Shown: positions 42,141-51,759 of the stretch, piece after piece
Layout of the letters: each line of letters begins with the position of its first letter
How positions within the stretch are numbered: position 1 is the first letter of the stretch
From: Crystallibacter degradans
GTDB lineage: Bacteria; Actinomycetota; Actinomycetes; Actinomycetales; Micrococcaceae
Assembly: GCF_012952295.1 (NCBI RefSeq)
Contig: NZ_JABBCH010000002.1
Location: forward strand, 549,567-613,566
Reading direction: 5' to 3'
Length of the DNA: 64,000 nt
The notes under the pieces: model-generated
Seen by the model: the letters and a program-made list of their open reading frames with translations, nothing else
Database searches by the model: none
Told to the model about the DNA's origin: nothing
Made by a program: the position numbers and the translations under genes

Positions 42141-42683
42141 GTGGCCACGTTTCCCTACCCGCTTCCGCGCACCGGCATCGGCGTGGACGTCCACGCTTAC
42201 GCACCCGAGGATGATCCGCAGCCGCTCTGGCTGGGCGGCCTGCACTGGGAAGGCGAACGCGGCTTGGCCGGCCATTCCGACGGCGACCCAGTTGCGCACG
42301 CAGCCGCGGACGCCCTGTTCTCGGCCGCCGGCGTGGGCGATCTCGGCACCCACTTCGGCACCGACCGGCCGGAATATGCCGGCGCGTCCGGGCTTACCCT
42401 GCTGGCCGAAGCCGCCCGGATTGTCCGCGATGCCGGGTTCGAGATCGGCAACGTCGCCGTGCAACTGATCGGCAACCGGCCCAAGTTCACCCCGCGGCGG
42501 GACGAGTCCGAAGCGGCCCTCACGCAGGCGGCCGGCGCGCCAGTGAGCGTCTCCGCCACCACCAGCGACCGGCTGGGTTTCACCGGCAGAGGTGAGGGGA
42601 TCGCGGCGGTGGCAACCGCCGTCGTTGTTTCGGTTCGCCAGCCCTGGCGGCTAACCTGGAGCGGTGAGCCTGAGATTCTATGA
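42141..42683 (+). CDS. ispF: 2-C-methyl-D-erythritol 2,4-cyclodiphosphate synthase
   Basis: A 180-residue trimeric, metal-dependent enzyme that cyclises CDP-ME-2-phosphate. Metal ligands are D16/H18 in GIGVDVHAY and the His in [19 protein letters not shown] (about 50). DLGTHFG near 70 and the C-terminal [18 protein letters not shown] segment are diagnostic. GTG start. The following cysS start lies 20 nt inside its 3' end, in another frame. Confidence 0.95.
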   Translation: MATFPYPLPRTGIGVDVHAYAPEDDPQPLWLGGLHWEGERGLAGHSDGDPVAHAAADALFSAAGVGDLGTHFGTDRPEYAGASGLTLLAEAARIVRDAGFEIGNVAVQLIGNRPKFTPRRDESEAALTQAAGAPVSVSATTSDRLGFTGRGEGIAAVATAVVVSVRQPWRLTWSGEPEIL

Positions 42684-44124
42684 CACCGCCAGTGCAGAAG
42701 TCCGCGATTTCGTCCCGCTGCAGCCGGGCAAGGTAGGCCTCTACTACTGCGGTGCCACCGTGCAGGGGGATCCGCACGTGGGCCACATCCGCTCCGGCAT
42801 CGCGTTTGACCAGCTGACCCGGTGGCTGCGTTACAGCGGCTACGAGGTCACCGTGGTCCGCAATGTTACGGACATCGACGACAAGATCCTGGCCAAATCC
42901 GCCGCCTCCTACCTGCCGGAAGCGCTGGAGGACCCGCTGGCGATCCCCAACGAGCCGTGGTGGGCGCTGGCCTACCGCTACGAGCAGGCCTTCGAGCGCG
43001 CCTACGACATCCTCGGCGTGCAGCGGCCCACCTACGAGCCGCGTGCCACCGGGCACATTCCGGAAATGCACCAGCTCATTGCGCTGCTGATCGACCGCCG
43101 CCACGCCTACCCGGCGCTGGATGGCTCCGGCGACGTCTACTTCGACGTGCGCTCGTGGTCCGAGTACGGCTCGCTGACGCGGCAGAAGATCGAAGACATG
43201 CAGGCAGCGCCCGACGCCGGTCCCCGCGGCAAGAAGGATCCGCGCGACTTTGCGCTGTGGAAGGGTTACAAGGAGGGCGAGCCCGCCACCGCCAGCTGGC
43301 CCAGTCCGTGGGGCACCGGCCGCCCCGGCTGGCATCTTGAATGCTCGGCCATGGTCACCAAGTACCTGGGCCCGGAGTTCGACATCCACGGCGGCGGGCT
43401 GGACCTGCGCTTCCCGCACCACGAAAACGAGATGGCGCAGTCACGAGCCGCCGGCCACGGTTTTGCCAATTTCTGGATGCACAACGGCATGGTCACCTAC
43501 GAGGGCGAAAAGATGTCCAAGTCCGTGGGCAACATCGTCACCCCGACCGAAATGCTGGAGCTGGCCCGGCCAGTGGTGGTCCGCTACTACCTGGGCCAGG
43601 CGCAGTATCGCTCCGCGCTGGACTACAACCCGGGCTCGCTCACGGAGGCCGCGGCCGCCGTCGAACGCATTGAAGGGTTCCTGCAGCGGGCGCTGAAGTT
43701 CCTCTACGGCGAAGACTTCGGCTTCGTGGGCAGCGATGTCCCGGAAGCCTTCCGCGCCGCGATGGACGACGACCTGAACGTGCCGCAGGCGCTGGCCGTG
43801 GTCCACGAGACCGTGCGCGCCGGCAACACTGCCCTGGACGGCAAGGACAGCGCGGGGATAGAGCGGGCGCTGCACCAGGTGCTCGCGATGACGGATGTGT
43901 TGTACATCAATCCGTTGGATCCGCACTGGAACACCGGCGGGACGGACATCGCCGCCCGCGAGGCGCTGGACACCCTGGTCAAGGCGCAGCTCGAGGAACG
44001 CCGGGCCGCGCGCGAAGCGAAGGACTGGGCCAGGGCCGACGCCATCCGCGATACGCTGGCAGCTGCCGGCGTCGTTGTGGAGGATTCCGCGGACGGCCCC
44101 ACGTGGACCGTGGCAGCCCGGTAA
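42664..44124 (+). CDS. cysS: Cysteinyl-tRNA synthetase
   Basis: A 486-residue class I aminoacyl-tRNA synthetase. The zinc site includes C29 (YYCGATV), and the HIGH-type motif is HVGH at about 38-41. A later zinc ligand set is in WHLECSAM (about 222-228) with HHENE near 255, and the KMSKS loop is [10 protein letters not shown] (about 281-290). The length fits CysRS rather than the shorter mycothiol ligase MshC. GTG start overlapping ispF. Confidence 0.95.
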   Translation: MSLRFYDTASAEVRDFVPLQPGKVGLYYCGATVQGDPHVGHIRSGIAFDQLTRWLRYSGYEVTVVRNVTDIDDKILAKSAASYLPEALEDPLAIPNEPWWALAYRYEQAFERAYDILGVQRPTYEPRATGHIPEMHQLIALLIDRRHAYPALDGSGDVYFDVRSWSEYGSLTRQKIEDMQAAPDAGPRGKKDPRDFALWKGYKEGEPATASWPSPWGTGRPGWHLECSAMVTKYLGPEFDIHGGGLDLRFPHHENEMAQSRAAGHGFANFWMHNGMVTYEGEKMSKSVGNIVTPTEMLELARPVVVRYYLGQAQYRSALDYNPGSLTEAAAAVERIEGFLQRALKFLYGEDFGFVGSDVPEAFRAAMDDDLNVPQALAVVHETVRAGNTALDGKDSAGIERALHQVLAMTDVLYINPLDPHWNTGGTDIAAREALDTLVKAQLEERRAAREAKDWARADAIRDTLAAAGVVVEDSADGPTWTVAAR

Positions 44125-44219
44125 ACTCGTACGCATAGGCAAGACCTGGACGACGGGAATCGCTAAAAACTGATCCCGCGCCGACCGGTGCGGACATTTG
44201 ACTGACCGAAGGTAAAACC

Positions 44220-45203
44220 ATGGCCAACAAAGGACGCCCCGGAGCGGTGCGCAAGACCAAGAAGGGCCCCACCACGGGGACCGGAGGGCACGGGCGCAAG
44301 TCCCTCGAAGGCAAGGGGCCGACCCCGAAGGCTGAGGACCGGCCGTACCACAAGGCTTACCGCGGCAAGGAACTCGCCGAGCGTTCCGCCGCCAAGCGGC
44401 CCGCAGGCCGGGCCGGCGCCTCCCGAGGACGCAGCAAGACCGCCGAGGAAGTCGTCACCGGACGCAACTCCGTGGTGGAGGCACTGCGCGCCGGAGTACC
44501 GGCGAAGGCATTGCACGTTGCGGTCCGGGTGGAAATGGATGACCGGGTCAAGGAATCCCTGAAGATCGCCGCCGAACGCGGTATCCCGGTGATGGAAACC
44601 CATAAGCCGGAGCTGGACCGGATGACCGACGACGCCGTCCACCAGGGCCTGGTCCTGCAGATCCCGCCGTACGATTACCAGGACGCGCTGGAACTGGCCG
44701 AAGAGACCATGGCCAAGTTCAAGAAGGGCTACATCCGCAACGCGCCGCTGTTCGTCGCGCTGGACGGCATCACGGACCCGCGCAACCTCGGTGCCATCAT
44801 CCGCTCGGCCTCGGCCTTCAGCGGTCATGGCGTCATTGTGCCCGAGCGCCGCTCGGTCGGCATGACGGCCTCCGCCTGGAAGACCAGTGCCGGTGCGGCC
44901 GTGCGCGTCCCGGTGGCCCGGGCCTCCAACCTGAACAACGCGCTCAAGGCTTTCAAGGAACTGGGCATCTACGTCCTGGGACTCGACGGCGGCGGAGACG
45001 TTTCGCTGCCCGGGCTGGAACTGGCGACCGAACCGATGTGCATCGTGGTCGGTTCCGAGGGCAAGGGCCTGTCCCGGCTCGTCCGCGAGAACTGCGACCA
45101 GATTGTCTCCATCCCGATCGACTCCGACATGGAATCGCTGAACGCCTCCATGGCCGTGGGCATCAGCCTGTACGAAGTATCCCGGCAGCGCGCCGCGCAA
45201 TAG
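44220..45203 (+). CDS. rlmB: 23S rRNA (guanosine-2'-O)-methyltransferase RlmB (SpoU family)
   Basis: A 327-residue SPOUT methyltransferase. A basic, Gly/Lys-rich N-terminal extension (about 1-75) precedes the substrate-binding domain (VVTGRNSVVEALRAGVPAKALHV, about 77-99, and the L30e-like fold). The C-terminal trefoil-knot domain has the SpoU motifs NLGAIIRSA (about 190), IVVGSEGKGLSRLV (about 280) and PIDSDMESLNASMA (about 305). It methylates G2251-type guanosine in 23S rRNA. AAGG lies 6 nt before the ATG. The glgX start overlaps its stop. Confidence 0.92.
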   Translation: MANKGRPGAVRKTKKGPTTGTGGHGRKSLEGKGPTPKAEDRPYHKAYRGKELAERSAAKRPAGRAGASRGRSKTAEEVVTGRNSVVEALRAGVPAKALHVAVRVEMDDRVKESLKIAAERGIPVMETHKPELDRMTDDAVHQGLVLQIPPYDYQDALELAEETMAKFKKGYIRNAPLFVALDGITDPRNLGAIIRSASAFSGHGVIVPERRSVGMTASAWKTSAGAAVRVPVARASNLNNALKAFKELGIYVLGLDGGGDVSLPGLELATEPMCIVVGSEGKGLSRLVRENCDQIVSIPIDSDMESLNASMAVGISLYEVSRQRAAQ

Positions 45204-47386
45204 TGCCGCCGTACCAACAGAACAGGCAGATTTTGGCCGATCCCGTCACTCCCGTCAACAGCACCGCCAACCCGAGCGTCGGCAGGCAAACCGCCGGGCA
45301 CCGGGGGAGCGAGGGCCGTTCCTCCCGGATCTCCAGTCCCGCACCGCTGGGCGTCAGCGCCGGTGCTGCCGGGCTGTTGGCCGGGGAGATCAACGTCGCG
45401 GTGTTCGCACCGGCGGTTGACGCGCTGGACATCCATTTCGAGGACGCCGACGGCCGGTGGGTTTCCGCGCTGCTGCCGGAGCTGACCGACGGCGTGCACC
45501 ACGGGATCGTCCGGGGTCTGCTTCCAGGCAGCCGCTACGCGTTGTGGCCGCACGGCAAAACACTGCCCGACGGCGGTGCGGGGCAACTGCTGCTGGATCC
45601 TTACGGCCGGGCGATTGACGACGACGGCGGCATCTTCCGTTCGGTACACGTGGACGCCGGGTTCGACTGGGCTGCAGATACACCGCCCGACGTGCCGTGG
45701 CGGGACACGGTGGTCTATGAGTGCCATGTCAAAGGCCAGACCAAGCTGCACCCGCAGGTTCCCGAAGAGCTCCGCGGAACCTACGCGGGCCTGGCGCACC
45801 CGGTCATGCTCGAGTACTTCAAGAACCTGGGCATCACGTCCGTCCAGCTCCTGCCGGTGCACTTCCATATCGATGAGCCGCACCTGCAGGAGCTGGGGCT
45901 GTCCAACTACTGGGGCTACAACACCCTGGGCTTTTTCGCCCCGCACGCCCGTTACGCCACCACGGCCGCCCGCGCGGCGGGGCCGAAGGCTGTGCAGGAC
46001 GAGTTCAAGTCCATGGTCAAGCGCCTGCATGAAGCCGGGCTCGAAGTCATCCTGGATGTGGTCTACAACCACACCGCCGAGGGCGGCAAACACCAGCAGA
46101 CCTACTCGTTCCGCGGGCTGGGTGACGAGGTCTACTACCGCCACGACGGGCACGGAAACTATCTGGACACCACCGGCTGCGGCAATACCCTCGATCTGAA
46201 TGAGCCGCAGGTCCTGGCCCTGGTGCTGGACTCGCTGCGGTACTGGGTTCAGGAATTCCATATCGATGGTTTCCGCTTCGATCTGGCCGTCTCGCTCTGC
46301 CGCGACCCGGACGGACATTTCAACCCGCGGCATCCGTTTTTGCGTGCGACGGCGGAAGACCCGACGCTGTCCCGGGTCAAATTGATTTCCGAACCGTGGG
46401 ATGTGGCGCCGGGCGGCTGGCAGACCGGTAATTTCCCCGTCGGCTGGGCGGATTGGAACGATCGCTTCCGGGATACCGTCCGGGACTTCTGGCTCGGCGA
46501 CCAGCATGCGATGAGCCAGGGCATGCCGGGCGGATCGGTGGCACGCCTGGCGAGCCGTCTGGCCGGCTCTGCCGATGTCTTCGCCGGTTCCGGCCGCAGC
46601 TCGCTGGCGTCGGTAAACTTCATCACCGCCCATGACGGTTTCACCCTCGCGGACCTGACTTCGTACGACCGCAAGCACAACGAGGACAACGGCGAAGAAA
46701 ACCGGGACGGAACCAACCACAACCGCAGCTACAACCACGGGGTCGAAGGTCCCACGGGTGACGCGGCCATTTTGGACGCGCGGGCCCGCTCTGCCCGGAA
46801 CCTGATGGCCACGCTGCTGCTCTCGCTCGGCGTCCCCATGATCACGGCGGGGGACGAGCTGGGTAAATCCCAGCATGGCAACAACAACGCGTACTGCCAG
46901 GACAACGAGCTGTCCTGGCTCAACTGGGTGCTCGACGACCGCCAGGAACAAATGTTCAAGACCACGCGGCGGCTGCTGCGGATCCGGCAGTCCTTCCTGA
47001 CCAGCCAGCCGCACAGTTATCCGACCCGGGAACAGAGCTCTTACCTGCTGTGGTTCAACGAAGCCGGCGAACCGATGACGCAGGAGCAGTGGACCGATCC
47101 CGGCAGCCGGACGGTCCAGTTGCTGATGGGCTCGCCGGACGGCGTCATCGACGGGCTGGTGGTGATCAACGGCCGGTACGAGCCGCGCAAGATCACTATG
47201 CCCAGCGCCGGCGCCTTGAAGGATTTCGGCGTCATGGACGGCCACAACCGGATGTTTGAGCTGGTCCTGACTACTTCGAAGCTGGATGACCAGCGCCGCG
47301 GCGCCAAAGTGCGCAGCGGGGAGCGGGAGATCATCGGCGCGGATGCCCTCAGCGTCTACCGCGCCTGGCTCCCGGGCGAAAACTAG
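45203..47386 (+). CDS. glgX: Glycogen debranching enzyme GlgX (isoamylase type)
   Basis: A 727-residue GH13_11 enzyme that hydrolyses alpha-1,6 branches of glycogen. An N-terminal CBM48-like domain (about 50-150; GEINVAVFAPAVDALDI) precedes the (beta/alpha)8 domain with YECHVKG, the VYNHTAEG region (about 290), the nucleophile Asp in DGFRFDLA (about 357), the acid/base Glu in SEPWDVAPGGW (about 397) and the transition-state Asp in TAHDGFTLADL (about 475). The length is that of the family. Start: GTG at 45203 overlapping the rlmB stop, or TTG at 45233 (preceded by AGGCAG); the first ~45 residues are low-complexity either way. It is cotranscribed with rlmB; function in storage-glucan turnover fits the glg genes further along. 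Confidence 0.93.
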   Translation: MPPYQQNRQILADPVTPVNSTANPSVGRQTAGHRGSEGRSSRISSPAPLGVSAGAAGLLAGEINVAVFAPAVDALDIHFEDADGRWVSALLPELTDGVHHGIVRGLLPGSRYALWPHGKTLPDGGAGQLLLDPYGRAIDDDGGIFRSVHVDAGFDWAADTPPDVPWRDTVVYECHVKGQTKLHPQVPEELRGTYAGLAHPVMLEYFKNLGITSVQLLPVHFHIDEPHLQELGLSNYWGYNTLGFFAPHARYATTAARAAGPKAVQDEFKSMVKRLHEAGLEVILDVVYNHTAEGGKHQQTYSFRGLGDEVYYRHDGHGNYLDTTGCGNTLDLNEPQVLALVLDSLRYWVQEFHIDGFRFDLAVSLCRDPDGHFNPRHPFLRATAEDPTLSRVKLISEPWDVAPGGWQTGNFPVGWADWNDRFRDTVRDFWLGDQHAMSQGMPGGSVARLASRLAGSADVFAGSGRSSLASVNFITAHDGFTLADLTSYDRKHNEDNGEENRDGTNHNRSYNHGVEGPTGDAAILDARARSARNLMATLLLSLGVPMITAGDELGKSQHGNNNAYCQDNELSWLNWVLDDRQEQMFKTTRRLLRIRQSFLTSQPHSYPTREQSSYLLWFNEAGEPMTQEQWTDPGSRTVQLLMGSPDGVIDGLVVINGRYEPRKITMPSAGALKDFGVMDGHNRMFELVLTTSKLDDQRRGAKVRSGEREIIGADALSVYRAWLPGEN

Positions 47387-47387
47387 A

Positions 47388-47420
47388 GAACGACGGCGGT
47401 GTGCACCACCGCCGTCGTTC
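47388..47420 (+). terminator. Terminator hairpin after glgX
   Basis: The arms GAACGACGGCGGTG and CACCGCCGTCGTTC with a 5-nt loop form a perfect 14-bp stem immediately after the stop; CCCCCTT follows. It also separates glgX from the convergent DUF3618 gene. Confidence 0.75.
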
Positions 47421-47494
47421 CCCCTTACCCGTCTTGGCCAGGTTCCGCTCTGCTACAGTCGCGGACCAATCCGGAGCGGATACCCCTAAGCCGC

Positions 47495-48106
47495 CTACAT
47501 CCGGCCGGCCGGCGGCTCCTGGACGTGCTGCCGTGCCGTGTCAGCGCGGTCCTTGACGTCCTGCGCTGCCGTCTGGCCTTCGGCCTTGACGTGCTCCGTC
47601 GATTCCTTGGCCGAAGTCTTCAGATCCTCGGCCGCTTGCCGGGCAGGTTCCTTCATGTCCTGAGCCACCTGCTGGGCGGAGCCCTTGACCTCTTCAACCA
47701 GGGGCTGGGCCTGCTCCTTCACCTTTTCGGCCGCCTGCTGCTCCACCTTGCTGGCGGGGAACAGCGAGGAGACGAGCCAGCCGGCGCCGAAGGCGATCAG
47801 GCCGGCGGCCAGCGGATTGCCTTCGGTCTTGCGGGCAATCTGGTGCGGTGCGTCGCTGACTGCCTCGCTGGCGTCGTGCGCCATGGAACGAGCTGAGCCG
47901 CCCGCGTCATCCTTGGCACCCATGACGGAGTCCTTGGCGCCCATGACCTTATCCTTGGCCCGGCCAACGGAGTCCTTCACCTTGTCCGTCTGCCGGTGCA
48001 CAATGTTCGAGGGCGAGGCCTTCTCTGCGACGGCGTCTACATCCGTGCCAAGCCGTGCCCGGGTACGTTCGATGTCTGCTCGGATTTCTTCTGGTGACTG
48101 GCTCAT
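47495..48106 (-). CDS. DUF3618 membrane-associated helical protein
   Basis: A 203-residue protein. The N-terminal SPEEIRADIERTRARLGTDVDAV is the DUF3618 signature. A Lys/Asp-rich repeat region (KDKVMGAKDSVMGAKDDAG) follows, then one membrane segment (NPLAAGLIAFGAGWLVSSLF, about 97-116) and a long amphipathic, Glu/Lys/Ala-rich C-terminal helix resembling LEA/apolipoprotein-like coiled coil. It is the last gene of a cluster with 4-nt overlaps and is probably envelope-associated. The function is not established. Confidence 0.82.
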   Translation of the reverse strand: MSQSPEEIRADIERTRARLGTDVDAVAEKASPSNIVHRQTDKVKDSVGRAKDKVMGAKDSVMGAKDDAGGSARSMAHDASEAVSDAPHQIARKTEGNPLAAGLIAFGAGWLVSSLFPASKVEQQAAEKVKEQAQPLVEEVKGSAQQVAQDMKEPARQAAEDLKTSAKESTEHVKAEGQTAAQDVKDRADTARQHVQEPPAGRM

Positions 48107-48546
48107 CGTGCTTCCTCACTGGGCTTGAGAGTATCGGGTATTTTCTTGACGGACTCCGTGGTGCGTGGCATCCCTTGGACGGTCTTCATCTTCTTCTTGC
48201 CGACGGCGAAGAGGATGGCGCCGATGATTGCCCAAATGACGGCGACAATCACCGCGGACCAGCCCCAGCCGATGAGGGAGCCGAGGGCATCCCAAAGGCC
48301 GATAGAGAGGAACAGCAGGACGAAGTGGCCCGCGACCGCGGCGCCAACCATCATCCCTACTCCCTTGCCGGCCCTTGTACCGGATTCCTTGAGTTCGGCT
48401 TTGGCCAGTTCCAGTTCCTGGCGCATCAGCAATGAAAGGTCACGGCTGACTTCGCCGAGCAGATCGCCCAGCGACTCGTTCTCGGCCTTGACTTCTGCGC
48501 GCGTGGGCGGAACCTGACCGGGATCGGGAACGCGGTTCTCGGTCAT
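48103..48546 (-). CDS. Phage-holin-family (Actinobacterial holin-X-like) membrane protein
   Basis: A 147-residue protein with a charged N-terminus and two closely spaced membrane segments (MMVGAAVAGHFVLLFLSIGLWDALG, then WSAVIVAVIWAIIGAILFAVG, about 65-112). The LMRQELELAKAELKESG segment is typical of the actinobacterial holin-X family. It is not near phage genes, so a lytic role is unlikely. It overlaps both neighbours by 4 nt, so the three genes are translated as a unit. Confidence 0.85.
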   Translation of the reverse strand: MTENRVPDPGQVPPTRAEVKAENESLGDLLGEVSRDLSLLMRQELELAKAELKESGTRAGKGVGMMVGAAVAGHFVLLFLSIGLWDALGSLIGWGWSAVIVAVIWAIIGAILFAVGKKKMKTVQGMPRTTESVKKIPDTLKPSEEAR

Positions 48547-49466
48547 CGGCTCCCACCGCCCTCATACGGGTCCCGTTCCGGAATGGCCGTGCCCCGGCCG
48601 CCCGTAGGCGGTTCCTCCGGGTAGCTGATGGTCTCCGGGGTGCCAGCCGCTCCGCCGAGTCCGGAATTTGTTTCCTGGCGCTCGGTGGCACCGGTCGGGG
48701 TGGCGGAGGGATACCCGATGGTTTCCGGGGCTCCGGCCGCTCCGCCGAGTGCCGAGCCTGTCTGCGCACCCGGGGCCGCGAAGCCCGCGGCACTTTGCGT
48801 GTCGTAGTCATAGTCGGATACTGCCGGAGTTCCGCGATGGGCGCCGCCCTGCCGCATCGCGCCCTGTCCGGTCTGTCCGGATCCGCCGCTGTCCGCGGTC
48901 ATGCCGCGGGTGAGGCGGCCGGCCAGCAGTCCGGCGCCGGCCGCGATCGCGAGGAAAGCGCCGGGGCGTTGGCGCGCAAAGCGCTTGCACTCGTCGAGCA
49001 GCGAGCCCGGATCACGGTTCTCCAGCCAGCCCGCCATGGAGCCAGCCTTGTCTGCGGCCTGACCCACAAGATTGGTCGCCGTGCCGGAACTTTCGGAGTT
49101 TTGGGACATGGAGCGGAGCTCGTCGCCGATGGAGCGCAGGCCAGATGCCACGCGCTGCTGCTGGCTGCTGGCCTGGCTTTTGACGTCGTCGCCGAGCTCG
49201 GACATCAGGCCGCGGGCCTTCTCCTTGGCCTCGTGTGCTACCTGCTTCGCCTCGCCCTTGGCCGTTTCCTTGACGTGCTCTCCGGCGGCCTTGCTCTCGC
49301 GGCCTACTTCTCTGGCCTCTTCCTTGGCGGTATCGCTCTTGGACTGCTGGCCTGCCGGCGTGGCATAGGGATCCGGGGCGTAGGGATCCTGGCTGACCGG
49401 GCCGCCGGGCTGGTTGGAGCCGGGAATGCCGTCGTCGTAATTGCCGGTATTCGGATTCGTAGTCAT
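48543..49466 (-). CDS. LEA-like/nutrient-stress-type protein with membrane segment
   Basis: A 307-residue, mostly low-complexity protein. The N-terminus is Gly/Pro/Asn-rich. Residues about 42-115 are a long Glu/Lys/Ala amphipathic helix (KSDTAKEEAREVGRESKAAG, then HVKETAKGEAKQVAHEAKEK), as in LEA-type stress proteins. One membrane-like segment (RPGAFLAIAAGAGLLAGRLTRG) lies near 170-190. The C-terminal tail (about 195-307) is Gly/Ala/Thr/Pro-rich, with two near-repeats of GGAAGxPETIxYP. It starts the three-gene overlapping cluster. AAAGGAAT precedes the ATG. No enzymatic motif is seen. Confidence 0.78.
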   Translation of the reverse strand: MTTNPNTGNYDDGIPGSNQPGGPVSQDPYAPDPYATPAGQQSKSDTAKEEAREVGRESKAAGEHVKETAKGEAKQVAHEAKEKARGLMSELGDDVKSQASSQQQRVASGLRSIGDELRSMSQNSESSGTATNLVGQAADKAGSMAGWLENRDPGSLLDECKRFARQRPGAFLAIAAGAGLLAGRLTRGMTADSGGSGQTGQGAMRQGGAHRGTPAVSDYDYDTQSAAGFAAPGAQTGSALGGAAGAPETIGYPSATPTGATERQETNSGLGGAAGTPETISYPEEPPTGGRGTAIPERDPYEGGGSR

Positions 49467-49513
49467 CGCAATTCCTTTTCCTCGTCGGTTTCTTCCTGCG
49501 GAGCAGATGATGG

Positions 49514-50590
49514 TTAGCCTGGGCCGCCGGAATCATCCTCGGTCTGGGCGTACTTGCGGCGCAGAGAACGGCCGCGCTCTATGTCCTCCTTTTCTTTTTC
49601 GAGCTGCTTGTCGCTCTTGCGGGTATCACGAGGGGGCAACTGGATGGTTTCCTCCGCCTCGATGCCTGCCTGCAGCTGGCGGCCGCGTTCGGTTTCTGCA
49701 TCGAACTCGGCGCCGAAGAGCAGGGACAGATTGGCCAGCCAGAACCACAGCAGCAGCACGATCATGCCGCCGATAGCGCCGTAGGTCCGGTTGTAGTTGG
49801 AAAAATTGGCTACGTAGAAAGCAAAGCCGGCAGTGGCCAAAGCCAGTACCAGCAGCGCGATGAACGCGCCCATGCTCATCCAGCGGAATTTCGGTTGTTT
49901 CACGTTAGGGGTGGCGTAGTAGAGCAGAGCCACCACCAGCACGGCAAAGGCAACCAACACGGGCCACTTGGCAATGTTCCACACCGTCAGTGCCACGCCG
50001 CCCAGTCCGATGGCCGAGCCCAGGCCTTCCGCAACGGGACCGGACAGAATCAGGATGAGCAGCATCAGCGCGGCCAGTAGTACAACCACGAGAGTGATCA
50101 GCAGCATGACCGGACGCAGCTTCCAGAACGGCCGGCCCTCCTCGATTTCATAGATCCGGTTCATCGCGCGGCTAAAGGCGTTCACATAACCGGAGGCGGA
50201 CCACAGTGCACCGACGACACCGACGATCAGCGCAAGCCCGGCGGTGGGTGCACTGGCCAACTGCTCGATCGGCTGGCGCATGGTGTCTGCCGCCTGTCCA
50301 GGTGCGACGCGTTCGAGCATGTCTGTCATGAATGTGGTGGTCTGTTCGCCCTGTCCGAAAACACCGAGCAGTGAGACCAGCGCCAACAGCGCCGGGAACA
50401 AGGACAGCACCGCATAGTAGGTCAGGGCGGCAGCCAGATCCGTGCACTGGTCCGCAGAGAATTCGCGCATGGACTTGCGGAAGACATAGAGCCAAGACGG
50501 CTTCTTAAGGTCGCCGGGGGAGCCGGGTTTCCGGGAGTCTTCGGGCGATGGCGCCTTGGAACCCTTTGCCGCCGTTTCTTCGTGTGTCAT
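49514..50590 (-). CDS. YihY/BrkB family inner-membrane protein
   Basis: A 358-residue membrane protein with about six transmembrane segments (about 60-330) and charged ends. The family signature is DLAAALTYYAVLSLFPALLALVSLLG near the first helix, then NRIYEIEEGRPFWKLR, YYATPNVKQPKFRWMSMGA and RTYGAIGGMIVLLLWFW. A role in envelope homeostasis is proposed for the family, but it is not a proven ribonuclease despite old naming. AGGAGGTGATC directly precedes the ATG, an excellent ribosome binding site, which fixes the start. It lies upstream of the LEA-like gene with a 47-nt gap, so possible readthrough into the same cluster. Confidence 0.88.
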   Translation of the reverse strand: MTHEETAAKGSKAPSPEDSRKPGSPGDLKKPSWLYVFRKSMREFSADQCTDLAAALTYYAVLSLFPALLALVSLLGVFGQGEQTTTFMTDMLERVAPGQAADTMRQPIEQLASAPTAGLALIVGVVGALWSASGYVNAFSRAMNRIYEIEEGRPFWKLRPVMLLITLVVVLLAALMLLILILSGPVAEGLGSAIGLGGVALTVWNIAKWPVLVAFAVLVVALLYYATPNVKQPKFRWMSMGAFIALLVLALATAGFAFYVANFSNYNRTYGAIGGMIVLLLWFWLANLSLLFGAEFDAETERGRQLQAGIEAEETIQLPPRDTRKSDKQLEKEKEDIERGRSLRRKYAQTEDDSGGPG

Positions 50591-50687
50591 GATCACCTCC
50601 TGGGGAGAGCCCAACATGGTCGGACAAATTCCATCGTATTGGTAAGTATGCTTAGAAGTAAGGGGTTCCCCTGGAACAGGAGAAATA

Positions 50688-51716
50688 ATGAAAATGCCTA
50701 CGCCTCGCGGACCGGTGAGCTCGATCCTGATGGACATCCTCGCCACGGCACCGCAACACCATGTACCCGCGCTGGCGCGGCTGGGCCCCGCCATGGAAGC
50801 GGCGGCCGGTGTGCAGCTAATGGACGACGACGACCTGCAGCTTGCGCTCTTCTGCCTCTACGAGCTGCACTACGGCGGCATCGAGGGCGTGGACGACCGG
50901 TGGGAATGGCATCCGGAGCTGACCGCGTTCCGGCTGGAGCTGGAACGCCGCTTCGAGGGCGTCCTCCGCCGGATGACCAAGGTGCCGGACGCTCCACCGC
51001 CCGTAGCCGCGGACGTGGCGGCGGCGCTTTTCAAACTCACGGGGGACGACGACGGCCCCAGCGTTTCGAAATACGTCGCCAGGGAGGCGACTGCGGAGCA
51101 ACTGCGGGAGTTCCTGATCCACCGGTCCGTATACCAGCTCAAGGAAGCGGATCCGCACAGCTGGGCGATCCCGCGGCTGACCGGACGGGCCAAGGCGGCC
51201 CTCGTGGAAATCCAGGCGGACGAGTATGGCGGCGGCCGGCCGGAGAGGATGCATTCGGCTCTCTTCGCCCGGTCCATGCGTGGTTTGGGGCTGGACGATC
51301 AGTACGGCACGTATGTGGACCTGATCCCTGCCGTGACGCTGGCCTCGGTCAATATGATGTCGCTGTTCGGCCTGAACCGGCGGCTGCGCGGGGCGATCGT
51401 GGGCCATCTGGCGGCGTACGAAATGACGTCCTCCATCCCGAACAAGTTCTACAGCCGGGGCTTCCGCCGCCACGGCCACGGCGAGGATGTGACCGGCTAC
51501 TTCGACGAGCATGTCGAGGCCGATGCCGTCCACGAACAGATCGCCGGGCGCGACCTGGCCGGCGGGCTCGCGGAGGCGGAACCGGACCTGCTGCCGGACA
51601 TCCTGTTCGGGGCCGCAGCGGCTTTGGCCGTGGACGCCTTGGTGGGTACGCACCAGCTTTCGGCGTGGCAGGCCGGGCGTAGCTCGCTGCGGATCCCGCT
51701 GGATCTCGCCGCATGA
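50688..51716 (+). CDS. Haem-oxygenase-like diiron oxidase (iron-containing redox enzyme family)
   Basis: A 342-residue soluble protein of the HDO (haem oxygenase-like diiron oxidase) superfamily. Candidate iron ligands follow the family pattern of acidic and His residues on three helices: E59/H61 in YELHY, E174/E179 and H189 in VEIQADEYGGGRPERMH, and D273/H275/D279/H282 in FDEHVEADAVH. HDO enzymes (for example UndA, BesC, SznF-type) carry out O2-dependent cleavage or N-oxidation on small molecules; the substrate here is unknown. GGAG occurs before the ATG (50688), and an ATG two codons later is possible. It is followed by a glycosyltransferase gene 43 nt downstream and a CDGSH protein gene, all on the plus strand. 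Confidence 0.8.
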   Translation: MKMPTPRGPVSSILMDILATAPQHHVPALARLGPAMEAAAGVQLMDDDDLQLALFCLYELHYGGIEGVDDRWEWHPELTAFRLELERRFEGVLRRMTKVPDAPPPVAADVAAALFKLTGDDDGPSVSKYVAREATAEQLREFLIHRSVYQLKEADPHSWAIPRLTGRAKAALVEIQADEYGGGRPERMHSALFARSMRGLGLDDQYGTYVDLIPAVTLASVNMMSLFGLNRRLRGAIVGHLAAYEMTSSIPNKFYSRGFRRHGHGEDVTGYFDEHVEADAVHEQIAGRDLAGGLAEAEPDLLPDILFGAAAALAVDALVGTHQLSAWQAGRSSLRIPLDLAA

Positions 51717-51759
51717 GCGGCGGCGGTCCTGTCCGTGGGCAGGCGGGCGGGGCACCGGC

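Noticed and set aside
42664..44124. Possibility that cysS is the mycothiol ligase mshC
   Set aside because: Length (486), neighbours ispD-ispF-rlmB and the extended C-terminal anticodon-side domain fit CysRS; MshC is shorter.
44969..47245. A long open frame on the minus strand antisense to glgX
   Set aside because: Shadow of glgX with low-complexity translation and no family features; GlgX catalytic motifs are on the other strand.
48103..48546. Holin-family gene as evidence of a prophage
   Set aside because: No endolysin, structural or integrase genes nearby; the actinobacterial holin-X family occurs in non-phage envelope clusters.
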